From Reyranella humidisoli (GTDB taxonomy: Bacteria; Pseudomonadota; Alphaproteobacteria; Reyranellales; Reyranellaceae), in contig NZ_JAHOPB010000003.1 of assembly GCF_019039055.1 (NCBI RefSeq), positions 310,001 through 374,000 of the forward strand: a stretch of DNA of 64,000 bases, read 5' to 3'. Position numbers and translations under genes: made by a program. Numbering within the stretch: the stretch's first letter is position 1; each line of letters begins with the position of its first letter. Shown here piece after piece: positions 35,987 through 46,538 of the stretch. The notes under the pieces are model-generated. The model was not told where the DNA came from. It saw nothing but the letters and a program-made list of their open reading frames with translations, and did not search any database.

Positions 35987-36982
35987 ATGAGCCTTTTCCG
36001 TCGTGCCCTGCTGACCGGGGCGCTGTTGGCCGCTGCAACCGTCGCTTCGGCCGGGCCCGCCCTTGCGCAGGCCGCCTATCCCAACAAGCCGATCACGCTC
36101 GTGGTGCCTGCCGCGGCCGGCGGTCCGACCGACACGGTGGCGCGCCTGATCGCCGAATCGATGACCAAGACGCTGGGCCAGACGGTCGTGGTGGAGAATG
36201 TCGGCGGCGCCGGCGGCACGATCGGCATGGCCAAGGTCGCCCGCGCCGCGCCCGACGGCTACACGATCGCCGTCTGGCATATCGCGCAGGCCACCGCCCC
36301 CGCCCTCTATGACGGCCTCAAGTACGACGTCGTCAGCGACTTCGACCATCTCGGCCGCATCACCGACGTGCCCATGACCCTGGTCTCGAAGGCCGCCCTC
36401 CCGCCCAAGGACATCGCCGAGATCGTGGCCTGGATGAAGGCCAACCAGGGCAAGGCGACCTACGGTCATGCCGGCATCGGTTCGGCCTCGCATCTCTGCA
36501 TGCTGATCCTGATGAAGGAACTCGGCATCAAGATGGAAGGCGTCGGCTATCGCGGCACCGGGCCCGCGATGAACGACCTGATCAGCGGCACTTTCGACGT
36601 GATGTGCGACCAGACGACCAACACGACCGGGCACATCAAGGATGGGCGCATCAAGGGCTACGCTGTCACCACCAAGTCCAAGGTCTCGTCCGTGCCCGGC
36701 CTGCCGACGCTGGACGGCGGCGTCCTGCCCGGCTTCGAGGTCTCGGCCTGGCATGCGCTGTGGGCCCCCAAGGGACTGCCCAAGGACGTGACCGACAAGC
36801 TCGTGTCGGCCCTCAAGGTAGCGCTGAAGGACCCCAAGGTGGTCGAGCGCTTCGCCGGTCTTGGCACCGAGCCTGTCGCCGAGGCGCAGGTCAGCCCCCA
36901 GGCACTCAAGACCTATCTGGAAGCGGAAGTGAAGCGCTGGGACGCCGTGATCAAGGCGGCTGGCGTCAAGGCCAGCAATTGA
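35987..36982 (+). CDS. TctC/Bug-family periplasmic substrate-binding protein
   Basis: The 331-residue protein starts with a signal peptide (cleavage near ALAQAAY) and has the Bug pattern YPNKPITLVVPAAAGGPTDTVAR and APDGYTIAV. Bug proteins bind carboxylates such as citrate, tartrate or amino acids, normally for a TctAB transporter. No TctA or TctB gene is nearby. It is followed 13 bases later by a tartrate/malate dehydrogenase, so the ligand may be that enzyme's substrate. Control by the divergent LysR is likely. Confidence 0.92.
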   Translation: MSLFRRALLTGALLAAATVASAGPALAQAAYPNKPITLVVPAAAGGPTDTVARLIAESMTKTLGQTVVVENVGGAGGTIGMAKVARAAPDGYTIAVWHIAQATAPALYDGLKYDVVSDFDHLGRITDVPMTLVSKAALPPKDIAEIVAWMKANQGKATYGHAGIGSASHLCMLILMKELGIKMEGVGYRGTGPAMNDLISGTFDVMCDQTTNTTGHIKDGRIKGYAVTTKSKVSSVPGLPTLDGGVLPGFEVSAWHALWAPKGLPKDVTDKLVSALKVALKDPKVVERFAGLGTEPVAEAQVSPQALKTYLEAEVKRWDAVIKAAGVKASN

Positions 36983-36995
36983 TCCGGAGACCGTG

Positions 36996-38072
36996 ATGAA
37001 AACCTACAAGATCGCCGCCATTCCCGGCGACGGAATCGGCACCGAAGTCGTGTCTGCCGGCGTAGAGGTGCTCGAAGCCATCGCCAAGCGGGAGGGCAGT
37101 TTCGCCTTCAAGATCGACCACTTTGACTGGGGAGGCGACTACTACAAGAAGCACGGCCGCATGATGCCGGTAGACGGGCGCGACCAGATCGCCAGGCACG
37201 ACGCGATCCTCTTCGGCTCGGCCGGCCACCCCGACATTCCCGACCACGTCACCCTGTGGGGCCTGCGTCTCGCGATCTGCCAGCCTTTCGACCAGTACGC
37301 CAATGTCCGTCCGACGCGGGTGCTGCCGGGCATCACCTCGCCGCTCCGCCATGTGAACGGCAACGAACTCGACTGGGTGATCGTGCGCGAGAATTCGGAG
37401 GGCGAGTATTCCGGTGTCGGCGGCCGCGTCCACCAGGGCTCGCCGATCGAGGCCGCGACCGACGTATCCATGTTCACGCGCGCCGGCGTCGAACGCATCC
37501 TGCGCTTCGCCTTCAGGCTGGCGCAGTCGAGGCCTCGCAAGCTTCTCACCGTCGTCACCAAGTCGAACGCCCAGCGCCATGCCATGGTGATGTGGGACGA
37601 GATCGCCGTCGAGGTCGCCGCCGACTTCAAGGATGTGACCTGGGACAAGATGCTGGTCGATGCCATGACCATGCGCATGGTGATGAAACCCGGCAGCATC
37701 GACACGGTGGTGGCGACCAACCTGCACGCCGACATCCTCTCCGACCTTGCCGCAGCACTTGCCGGCTCGCTCGGCATTGCACCGACGGCCAACCTCAACC
37801 CCGAGCGCACCTACCCCTCGATGTTCGAGCCGATCCACGGCTCTGCCTTCGACATCATGGGCAAGGGCGTGGCCAATCCCGTCGGCACTTTCTGGTCGGC
37901 GGTAATGATGCTGGAACATCTCGGCGAGCCCGCGGCCGCCGGCCGCCTGATGAAGGCGATCGAACGCGTGACCGCCGACAAGCGCTTCCACACCCCTGAC
38001 CTCGGCGGCACGGCGCGCACGGCCGACGTCACCAAGGCCGTGATCGAGGCGATCCACGGGGCGAACGTCTAG
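36996..38072 (+). CDS. Tartrate/D-malate dehydrogenase, isocitrate dehydrogenase-like family
   Basis: The 358-residue NAD-dependent decarboxylating dehydrogenase has the family start KIAAIPGDGIGTEV, the VRENSEGEYSGVGG segment typical of tartrate and D-malate enzymes, and MFEPIHGSAFDI followed by NPVGTFWSAVMML. It converts tartrate or D-malate to keto acids. The ATG lies three bases after an in-frame GTG, and the CGGAG sequence fits either. The LysR-TctC-dehydrogenase cassette resembles the dmlR-dmlA arrangement. Confidence 0.88.
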   Translation: MKTYKIAAIPGDGIGTEVVSAGVEVLEAIAKREGSFAFKIDHFDWGGDYYKKHGRMMPVDGRDQIARHDAILFGSAGHPDIPDHVTLWGLRLAICQPFDQYANVRPTRVLPGITSPLRHVNGNELDWVIVRENSEGEYSGVGGRVHQGSPIEAATDVSMFTRAGVERILRFAFRLAQSRPRKLLTVVTKSNAQRHAMVMWDEIAVEVAADFKDVTWDKMLVDAMTMRMVMKPGSIDTVVATNLHADILSDLAAALAGSLGIAPTANLNPERTYPSMFEPIHGSAFDIMGKGVANPVGTFWSAVMMLEHLGEPAAAGRLMKAIERVTADKRFHTPDLGGTARTADVTKAVIEAIHGANV

Positions 38073-38088
38073 GACGCTGCAGTAAAAT

Positions 38089-38218
38089 GCCGTCGTCTCG
38101 ACCGAAGCGCCGAAGGCGCGTAGCGGAGAGACCTTCTCTCGACAAATAGCCAGCTAATCGTTGCACGAAGGTCTCTCCGCTACGCCTCGCTTCGCGAGGC
38201 TTCGGTCGAGACGACGGC
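38089..38218. repeat. Inverted pair of dispersed repeat family B
   Basis: The arms lie at 38089-38136 and 38167-38218 and share GCCGTCGTCTCGACCGAAGC at the outer ends and a 19-base inner match (GCGTAGCGGAGAGACCTT). Each arm holds its own small hairpin, GCGCC-gaa-GGCGC on the left and a different one on the right. The loop is 30 bases. It sits between the convergent 3' ends of the dehydrogenase and a secreted unknown and may end transcription both ways. Confidence 0.85.
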
Positions 38219-38247
38219 TATTTTGTTTTCGTCAGAAGGGCGAAACG

Positions 38248-39171
38248 CTATCGCCAGGCGCTCTTGAGCGCCTGGTCCGTCTTCCACTTCTCGACTGCGG
38301 CGACGTCGTTGCAGCCGAAAGCCTGCGGGTTCTTGCGCGGGGTGCTTTCGATCCAGGCGAAGACCAGGCACTGGCCGTAGGTCTTGTCGCCCTGCTTCGT
38401 CTCGAACCTGATCTCGATCGTCGTCGCCGCGCCAGCCTTGGCGTCGCCGTAGTCGTCGATGACCGGCGTGATCTCGCCGACGGTGCGGCCGGCCGCCTTG
38501 TTGTCGGCGTACCACTTGGCGAAGTCGGCGAACTGGTCACCCGCCACGCCCTTGCCGTCGGCGGCGACGTAGGCCTTGAGGTCCCGCACCAGCGCCTGCG
38601 CGGCAGCGTTCGCCTTGGGTTCGGCGGCCTTGCGGCGTTCGGCGAGCCTGTCCTGCAGCGCCTTGAGGACATCGGCGTTGGAGGGCCTGGCCGGCGCCAG
38701 CGGGACCGGCTGGGCGGTCTGCGGCGGCGGCGGTTCGAGGCGGCGGATCGGCGCGCGGCTGGCCTCGGCGTTGAGCTGGGCCGCCTCCTGCGGCGTCAGC
38801 TTGCCAACGACGGGCGTATTGCGGCCCTTCTGCCACTCGCCGATCGCCTTGATCGTAGCTTCGGATTGCAGGTTGCCGTCGATCGGGCCGTTGTACTTGT
38901 CGAGCGTGCGCAGCGATTCTTGGATCTTCTTGCGATCAGGCTCCGGGCTGTTGAGCACGGTCGTGTAGTCGGGCGCGGGCGCAGGCCGTGCCGCGAGAGG
39001 CGCCGGAGGCGGCGCGGGTGCCTGGGCCGGCGGGGCGGCGCCCCCGCCTCCGCCGCCTGAAGCACAGGCGGCGGGATTCTGGAAGCAGCGCTCGACCTCG
39101 CCAGCACTCTGCGCGACGGCGATAGCGGGCGCGAGCAGTGCGAGACCGAGGAACGTAGCCGCGAAGCGCAT
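38248..39171 (-). CDS. Secreted protein with a peptidoglycan-binding-like segment, function unknown
   Basis: The 307-residue protein has a signal peptide (cleavage near IAVAQSAG), a Gly/Ala/Pro-rich spacer with a run of six glycines, a segment (about 80-135, SLRTLDKYNGPIDGNLQ) resembling the PG_binding_1 repeat, and a cysteine-containing C-terminal domain that I do not recognise. The glycine run and Pro-rich linker suggest a periplasmic or envelope protein. It starts one base after the stop of the next upstream gene (TGACATG). Confidence 0.75.
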   Translation of the reverse strand: MRFAATFLGLALLAPAIAVAQSAGEVERCFQNPAACASGGGGGGAAPPAQAPAPPPAPLAARPAPAPDYTTVLNSPEPDRKKIQESLRTLDKYNGPIDGNLQSEATIKAIGEWQKGRNTPVVGKLTPQEAAQLNAEASRAPIRRLEPPPPQTAQPVPLAPARPSNADVLKALQDRLAERRKAAEPKANAAAQALVRDLKAYVAADGKGVAGDQFADFAKWYADNKAAGRTVGEITPVIDDYGDAKAGAATTIEIRFETKQGDKTYGQCLVFAWIESTPRKNPQAFGCNDVAAVEKWKTDQALKSAWR

Positions 39172-39172
39172 G

Positions 39173-39937
39173 TCAGAGGCCGCCGTAGGTGTTGGCCGCG
39201 AGCTGCGCCGGCAGGCCGATCACCATGGTCACCGGCTGGCCGCGCCCGGTCTGGCCGCGGGCGACGATGTGGTCATTCGGTGCGCCGGTCTTGCTCTCGA
39301 AGGTGCCGCGACCGGCGAACTTGCCGCCGAAGCAGGACAGCGAAAACTGACCGCTGCCGGGATTCTCATTGGTCATGGTGCCGTTGCACACCTGCTCGCC
39401 GCGCGGATTGTCGACGGTGAAGGTGACGGAACGGTCCCGGCCGATCAGCGCGCCGTAGCGCACCAGGCCGTTCAGCCGCGCGACGTTGCCGCGTTCGTCG
39501 CGATAGAAAATGGAGGACGGGCCATAGGCGTCGTCGGGCATGCTCGCCTTCGGTACGACGTAGGTCTCGTCGCTGATGACGACCTGGCATCGGCAGTCCA
39601 CGCCGTAATTCTCGCCGAGCGGGCCAAGCTCCTGAAGACGCCGGTTGCAGTTCGACAGCGCCGTCTGCTGGACCTCTGCCTCGCTCTGCTGGCCGCGGGT
39701 GTAGGCGTCGGCGTAGAGGAAGGCGCACTGCTTCGGCATCGGGATGGCCACGACCTTGTGGCTGGCCGAGTTCGTTTCCGTGTTTACCCAGTAGCGGTTC
39801 GACATCTCGCTGAAGCGCAGGAAGATGGGATCGCGCCGCTCGGCCTTGCCGTAGGGCGACTGGGACGAAGCCTGCGCCCAGGCGGTCGAGCCGAGCGTAA
39901 GGACGGCGAGCGTAACGAGGGCGGCAATGCGGAACAT
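39173..39937 (-). CDS. Secreted protein of unknown function
   Basis: The 254-residue protein has a signal peptide (cleavage near AWAQASS) and five cysteines in the mature part, spread through the chain with one CRC pair. The sequence suggests mostly beta structure. I do not recognise the family. Its stop is one base from the start of the peptidoglycan-binding-like protein, so both are co-translated. It lies downstream of pyrG with a 60-base gap and may share its transcript. Confidence 0.7.
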   Translation of the reverse strand: MFRIAALVTLAVLTLGSTAWAQASSQSPYGKAERRDPIFLRFSEMSNRYWVNTETNSASHKVVAIPMPKQCAFLYADAYTRGQQSEAEVQQTALSNCNRRLQELGPLGENYGVDCRCQVVISDETYVVPKASMPDDAYGPSSIFYRDERGNVARLNGLVRYGALIGRDRSVTFTVDNPRGEQVCNGTMTNENPGSGQFSLSCFGGKFAGRGTFESKTGAPNDHIVARGQTGRGQPVTMVIGLPAQLAANTYGGL

Positions 39938-39997
39938 GGCGCCAAATTCACCTGAAAAGGTGACGGAAATGCGACCCGGACGGGGCCTCGCCCTTAC

Positions 39998-41629
39998 CTA
40001 GACGAGGCGACTCTGTGTCTTGGCCGCGCCGATGAACGAGGTGAACAGCGGATGCGGCGCGAACGGCCGTGACTTCAGTTCGGGGTGGAACTGCACGCCA
40101 ATGAACCAGGGATGATCGGGGATTTCGACGATCTCGGGCAGGATGCCGTCGGGCGACATGCCCGAGAAGCGCAACCCCACCTGCTCCAGCCGGTCCTTGT
40201 AGTTGACGTTGACCTCGTAGCGGTGGCGATGCCGCTCGCTGATCACGTCCTGGCCGTAAATCTCATGGACCTTGGTGCCGGGCCGCAGATGCGCCGGGTA
40301 GGCGCCGAGCCGCATCGTGCCGCCGAGATCGCCGTCGGCGGAGCGCTTCTCGAGCTGGTTGCCCTTCATCCACTCGGTCATCAGGCCGACGACCGCATGG
40401 TCGGTCGGACCGAACTCGCTCGACGAGGCCGTCTCGATTCCCAGCAGGTTTCGCGCCGCCTCGATCACGGCCATCTGCATGCCAAAGCAGATGCCGAAGA
40501 ACGGGACCTTGCGCTCGCGCGCGAACTTCACCGCGTGAATCTTGCCCTCGGTGCCGCGCTCGCCGAAGCCGCCCGGCACCAGGATCCCGTGGACGTGCTC
40601 GAGCCGGGCGACGGCGTCGTCGCGCTCGAAGATCTCGGAGTCCATCCACTCCAGGCCGACCTTCACATTGCTGCCGAACCCGCCATGGGTCAGCGCCTCG
40701 GAGAGCGACTTGTAGGCGTCGAGCAGCACCGTGTACTTGCCGACCACGGCGATCGTGACCTTGCCCTCCGGCTCGCGCACCGAGCGCACAACGCCGCGCC
40801 AGCGGTCGAGATTCGGCTCCTCCTCGGCCGGCAGGCCGAAGTAGCGGCAGACCTCGCGGTCGAAGCCGCGCTCGTGATAGGCAATCGGCACCTGGTAAAT
40901 CGTGTCGACGTCGCGCGCCTCGATCACCCGTTCCGGCTTCACGTTGCAGAAAAGCGCGATCTTGCGCTGCTCGTTCTGCGGAATCTCCTTGTCGCCACTG
41001 CGACAGACCAGCAGGTCGGGCTGGATGCCGACGCTCAGCAACTCTTTCACCGAATGCTGGGTCGGCTTGGTCTTCAGTTCGCCCGCCGTGGGCACCCAGG
41101 GCAGCAGGGTGAGATGCACGTACATCGTGCGCTCGCGGCCCAGCTCGTTGCCGACCTGGCGGATGGCTTCGAGGAACGGCAGGCTCTCGATGTCGCCGAC
41201 CGTGCCGCCGACCTCGACGAGCACGAAGTCTTCCTTGTCGGTATCGGCGACGACGAATTCCTTGATGGCGTCGGTGACGTGCGGGATCACCTGCACCGTG
41301 GCGCCGAGATACTCGCCGCGCCGCTCCTTGGCGATCACGGTCGAATAGATGCGGCCGGTGGTGATGTTGTCGCTCTGCTTGGCGTCGACGCCCGTGAAGC
41401 GCTCGTAATGGCCGAGGTCGAGGTCGGTCTCGGCCCCGTCGTCGGTCACGAAGACCTCACCATGCTGATACGGACTCATCGTGCCCGGATCGACGTTGAG
41501 GTACGGGTCGAGCTTGCGCAGCCGGACCTTGTAGCCACGCGCCTGCAACAACGCGCCCAGCGCTGCCGAGGACAGCCCCTTGCCAAGCGAGGAAACCACG
41601 CCGCCCGTTATGAAGATAAAGCGCGTCAT
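39998..41629 (-). CDS. pyrG: CTP synthase
   Basis: The 543-residue enzyme aminates UTP to CTP with glutamine. The N-terminal synthetase domain has GGVVSSLGKGLSSAALG. The C-terminal class I glutamine amidotransferase has the nucleophile cysteine in FGICFGMQ and the HPE triad residues near the end (QFHPELKS). Its position beside secG and tpiA is typical. The ATG is at 41629. Confidence 0.98.
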   Translation of the reverse strand: MTRFIFITGGVVSSLGKGLSSAALGALLQARGYKVRLRKLDPYLNVDPGTMSPYQHGEVFVTDDGAETDLDLGHYERFTGVDAKQSDNITTGRIYSTVIAKERRGEYLGATVQVIPHVTDAIKEFVVADTDKEDFVLVEVGGTVGDIESLPFLEAIRQVGNELGRERTMYVHLTLLPWVPTAGELKTKPTQHSVKELLSVGIQPDLLVCRSGDKEIPQNEQRKIALFCNVKPERVIEARDVDTIYQVPIAYHERGFDREVCRYFGLPAEEEPNLDRWRGVVRSVREPEGKVTIAVVGKYTVLLDAYKSLSEALTHGGFGSNVKVGLEWMDSEIFERDDAVARLEHVHGILVPGGFGERGTEGKIHAVKFARERKVPFFGICFGMQMAVIEAARNLLGIETASSSEFGPTDHAVVGLMTEWMKGNQLEKRSADGDLGGTMRLGAYPAHLRPGTKVHEIYGQDVISERHRHRYEVNVNYKDRLEQVGLRFSGMSPDGILPEIVEIPDHPWFIGVQFHPELKSRPFAPHPLFTSFIGAAKTQSRLV

Positions 41630-41728
41630 GGGCCTACAGCATACAAGCGCTTGAGAAGCGCAGCCATGGGGATATCGCCCCGCCGGAGACTTTTCGGCAG
41701 AGGGAGGAAGCGGAATTCATCGGGAACC

Positions 41729-42094
41729 CTAGCGCGTGGGCGCGGCGGGTTGCGCCGGGGCGGCGGGCGTCATGCCGCCGGGAGCGGCAGGCGTGCCCTG
41801 CCCGACCGGCGCGCGATCCATAATCGACCGCGTTGCACGGACCGGGTCGGTCATGCTCCAGGCCATGATCATGCTCAGGACGAAAAAGATCGTCGCGAAG
41901 ATCGCGGTCATGCGTGACAGGATGTTGGCCTGGCCGCGCACCGAGAAGAGAGCGTCCGAACGGCCGCCCATGCCCAGTCCGCCGCCTTCGCTGCGCTGCA
42001 GAAGAATCACGACAATCATCGCGGCCGTCACACCGACATGGATGACGAGCAGCACGAGGCGCCATTCGTGGAGGAAGTGTCTTACGGCGTCCAT
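41729..42094 (-). CDS. secG: Preprotein translocase subunit SecG
   Basis: The 121-residue membrane protein has two transmembrane helices (about 12-32 and 58-80) with the conserved hinge LLQRSEGGGLGMGG between them. An Ala/Pro-rich tail follows. It assists SecYEG in protein export. The tpiA-secG-pyrG order is characteristic of alphaproteobacteria. The pyrG gap contains no gene. Confidence 0.95.
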   Translation of the reverse strand: MDAVRHFLHEWRLVLLVIHVGVTAAMIVVILLQRSEGGGLGMGGRSDALFSVRGQANILSRMTAIFATIFFVLSMIMAWSMTDPVRATRSIMDRAPVGQGTPAAPGGMTPAAPAQPAAPTR

Positions 42095-42145
42095 TTTCGT
42101 CCAGCTTAAGAGGGCATCTGCGCCAAGCGCGCGCTTCTAGCCGCT

Positions 42146-42901
42146 TTAGGCGGCCTTGGCGATAGCCAAAAATTCCGCCGCGACAAGGCTGGCCCCGCCG
42201 ACCAGCGCGCCATCGACGTCGCCGGCAGCCAGGAGCTCGGCCGCGTTGCTGCCCTTCACCGAGCCGCCATAGAGCAGACGAACGCCCGCCGCCTCGCCCG
42301 TCAGGCCACCCAGCACCTTGCGAATGTGCGCGTGGGCTGCGGCGACCTCCGCGACGGTCGGGGTCTTCCCCGTGCCGATCGCCCAGACCGGCTCGTACGC
42401 GACCACGAGGTTGGCCGCCGTGGCCCCCGCCGGCACGCTTCCCTCAAGCTGCGTCTCCAGCACCTCGAGAGTCTTGCCGGCCTCGCGCTCGGCCAGCGTC
42501 TCGCCGATGCAGACGATCGGGAGCAGGCCCGCACGCCAGGCCGCCTCGGCCTTGGCCTTGACGATGGCGTCCGTCTCGCCGCAATCGGCGCGACGCTCGG
42601 AATGGCCGACGATGACGTGGGTGGCGCCGGCATCCTTCAGCATCTCGGCAGACACGTCGCCCGTATGAGCACCGCTCGCCTTGGCGTGGCAGTTCTGGCC
42701 GCCGACCAGCAGGCCGCTCCCCTTCGCGGCCTCGGCCACGGCGGCGACGAGCGTCGCCGGCGGGCACACTAGAAGTTCGCGATCGCTCCATGCAGACGCC
42801 TTCACGCCGGCGGCAACGTCCCGGGCAAGTGCGAGAGCATCGGCCTTGACGCCGTTCATCTTCCAATTGCCCGCGATCAGCGGCCGCCTCGTACGCGCCA
42901 T
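42146..42901 (-). CDS. tpiA: Triosephosphate isomerase
   Basis: The 251-residue TIM-barrel enzyme interconverts dihydroxyacetone phosphate and glyceraldehyde 3-phosphate. Catalytic motifs are GNWKMN, VIVGHSERR with the histidine, and AYEPVWAIGTG with the glutamate. ATG 42901 is preferred because GGGGA lies about seven bases upstream; ATG 42907 would overlap it. Confidence 0.96.
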   Translation of the reverse strand: MARTRRPLIAGNWKMNGVKADALALARDVAAGVKASAWSDRELLVCPPATLVAAVAEAAKGSGLLVGGQNCHAKASGAHTGDVSAEMLKDAGATHVIVGHSERRADCGETDAIVKAKAEAAWRAGLLPIVCIGETLAEREAGKTLEVLETQLEGSVPAGATAANLVVAYEPVWAIGTGKTPTVAEVAAAHAHIRKVLGGLTGEAAGVRLLYGGSVKGSNAAELLAAGDVDGALVGGASLVAAEFLAIAKAA

Positions 42902-43028
42902 TTTCATTCCCCGTTCTGCTTGAGGCGTATCTAAAGGCGGTGGCGCTTGCGGTCAAAGGCCCGCTTGGTTGCCTGTCCATGGGGCGGGTGGTAGGCATGG
43001 CGCCCCGCCAAGAACCCCCGTCCGGTCC

Positions 43029-44957
43029 GTGAATAACTTCCGCAAGTACGCCCGCTATTTCATTCTGTTCATCCTCTTCGGCATGCTGATCATCAGCTTC
43101 GGCCTGTGGGGCGTCGGCGACATGCTGAAGGTGGTCGGGCGCAGCTCCGAAGTGGCGCATGTCGGCGGGACCAAGATCCCTCTCTACGGCTGGGTCGGCG
43201 GCGCGCCGGTCTATGCGACCGAGGTCCGCGAGCAGTTCAACCGCCAGCTCGAGGCGATCCAGCGCCAGACCGGCCAGCGCCCCGAGCAGGAGCAGGCGCT
43301 GCGCTACGGCCTGCACGTGCGGGCCCTTGAAGAAGTGATCCAGCGCGCCGTCCTCGACTATGCGATCCGCGAATTCGGGCTGATCGTCAGCGACGAGGAA
43401 GTGCGCGCCACGATCGCCCGCAATCCGGCCTTCCTGGGTACCGGCGGGTCGTTCGATCCCCTGCTCTATCGCAACCGCCTGCAGCAGGCCCGCATCAGCG
43501 AGCCGCAGTTCGTGCTCGACATGCGCCGCGAGATCGCCGCCAGCCAGTTGTTCGGCGCCGTGCGCGCCGACGGCCTGGCCCCGGCATCCCTGCGCGACCA
43601 GGTCTTCGCGCTAGAAAGCGAGAAGCGCACCGCCGAGACGATCTACATTCCCGATGCGATCGTCGTCGACGTGCCGAAGCCGACGCCCGAGCAGCTCAAC
43701 ACCTATTTCGAGGCCAACAAGGCCAAGTTCCAGATTCCCGAGTTCCGGGCCTTCTCCTTCGTCATGATCACGGTCGACGACGTGCAGAACCAGGTGGCCG
43801 TGACCTCCGACGCCGTGCGCCAGGAATACGAGGCGCGCGCCGCCGAGTTCGGCACGCCCGAGAAGCGCGACGTCGACCAGGCCATGACCGACACCGAGGA
43901 CAAGGCCAAGGCGATCATCGCCGCCGCCCAGGGCGGCAAGTCGCTCGAGGACGCTGCCAAGGAAGTGACCGGCAACGCCGACGGCGTCATCAAGCTCGGA
44001 GCCGTGACCAAGAAGGATCTCCCGCCCGGCCCGCTGGCCGACGGCATCTTCGGCCTGCCGGAAGGCATCGCCCCCGCGCCGATCCAGTCTCCGCTCGGCT
44101 GGCACATCGTGCGCATCAACAAGATCGAGGCCGGCAAGGCCGTGCCCTTCGAAGAGGTCAAGGAGAAGCTCGAAACGGACCTGAAGGCGCAGCAGGCGCC
44201 CGACCTGCTGATCAAGCTGGTCACCGACTTCGAGCGCGCGCTGAGCAAGACCCAGTCGATGAAGGCCGCCGCCGAGGATCTCGGCCTCAAGGTCAGGACC
44301 TACGAGAACGTCGATGCGCGCGGCCAGGATGCCGCGGGCAAGCAGATCGTGATCGGCCCGGCCTCGTCGGAGCTGGTGCAGGCGGCGTTCGCCACGCGCG
44401 AGAGTGCGGAAAGTGACCTGCTGGAGACGCCGCGCGGCGAATACTTCATCGTCCGCACCGACCGCATCACGCCGGCCCGCGCGCCGACACTGGCCGAGGT
44501 CGAGGACCGCGTGGTCGCGGCCTGGCAGATCGAGGAGCGCCGCAAGCTGGCCGAGACAAAGGTGAAGGACGCGCTCGAGAAGGCCAACGCCGGCACCGAC
44601 TTCGCGACGCTGGCCAAGGAACTGGGCCTGGAGGCCCGGATCGCCAAGCCGGTCACCCGCTTCGAGGCCGATGCCGGTAATTATCTCAGCCAGCCGGTGG
44701 TCGTGGAGCTGTTCAAGCTGGCGTCGGACAAGACCGCTTCCGTACGGACCGCCGAAGGCAGCGTGCTGGTCCGCGTGAAGTCAATCGAGGCACCCGACCT
44801 GGCCAAGGACAAGGAGCAGCTCGACCGCTTCGGCAAGCAGCTCGACACGATGGTCGCCAACGACCTGATCCTCCAGCTCATCGCCGCACTCCGCGCCAAG
44901 TACGGCGTGACCGTCGACGAAGCAGCCTTCCAGGCGACCTTCGCACCCCAGCAGTAG
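43029..44957 (+). CDS. ppiD: Peptidyl-prolyl isomerase D (PpiD-like periplasmic folding factor)
   Basis: The 642-residue membrane-anchored protein has a short N-terminal cytoplasmic stretch, one transmembrane segment (about 10-30, RYFILFILFGMLIISFGLWG), a SurA-like N-terminal chaperone region and a parvulin domain (about 270-385, ending SPLGWHIVRINKIEAGKA). It assists outer-membrane and periplasmic protein folding at the SecYEG exit. The GTG at 43029 gives the right N-terminus. It is divergent from tpiA and immediately precedes trpE, as in many alphaproteobacteria. Confidence 0.9.
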   Translation: MNNFRKYARYFILFILFGMLIISFGLWGVGDMLKVVGRSSEVAHVGGTKIPLYGWVGGAPVYATEVREQFNRQLEAIQRQTGQRPEQEQALRYGLHVRALEEVIQRAVLDYAIREFGLIVSDEEVRATIARNPAFLGTGGSFDPLLYRNRLQQARISEPQFVLDMRREIAASQLFGAVRADGLAPASLRDQVFALESEKRTAETIYIPDAIVVDVPKPTPEQLNTYFEANKAKFQIPEFRAFSFVMITVDDVQNQVAVTSDAVRQEYEARAAEFGTPEKRDVDQAMTDTEDKAKAIIAAAQGGKSLEDAAKEVTGNADGVIKLGAVTKKDLPPGPLADGIFGLPEGIAPAPIQSPLGWHIVRINKIEAGKAVPFEEVKEKLETDLKAQQAPDLLIKLVTDFERALSKTQSMKAAAEDLGLKVRTYENVDARGQDAAGKQIVIGPASSELVQAAFATRESAESDLLETPRGEYFIVRTDRITPARAPTLAEVEDRVVAAWQIEERRKLAETKVKDALEKANAGTDFATLAKELGLEARIAKPVTRFEADAGNYLSQPVVVELFKLASDKTASVRTAEGSVLVRVKSIEAPDLAKDKEQLDRFGKQLDTMVANDLILQLIAALRAKYGVTVDEAAFQATFAPQQ

Positions 44958-44968
44958 AAGACCCCGTT

Positions 44969-46501
<1,533 letters not shown>

Positions 46502-46504
46502 CTT

Positions 46505-46524
46505 GAGGCGGCAGACGCCGCCTC
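46505..46524. terminator. Hairpin between convergent trpE and amidohydrolase genes
   Basis: GAGGCGGC and GCCGCCTC form a perfect 8-base stem with a 4-base loop (agac) starting four bases after the trpE stop. No T tract follows directly, so it may act as a bidirectional or Rho-assisted end. Confidence 0.55.
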
Positions 46525-46538
46525 GCCGCTGATAGTTT

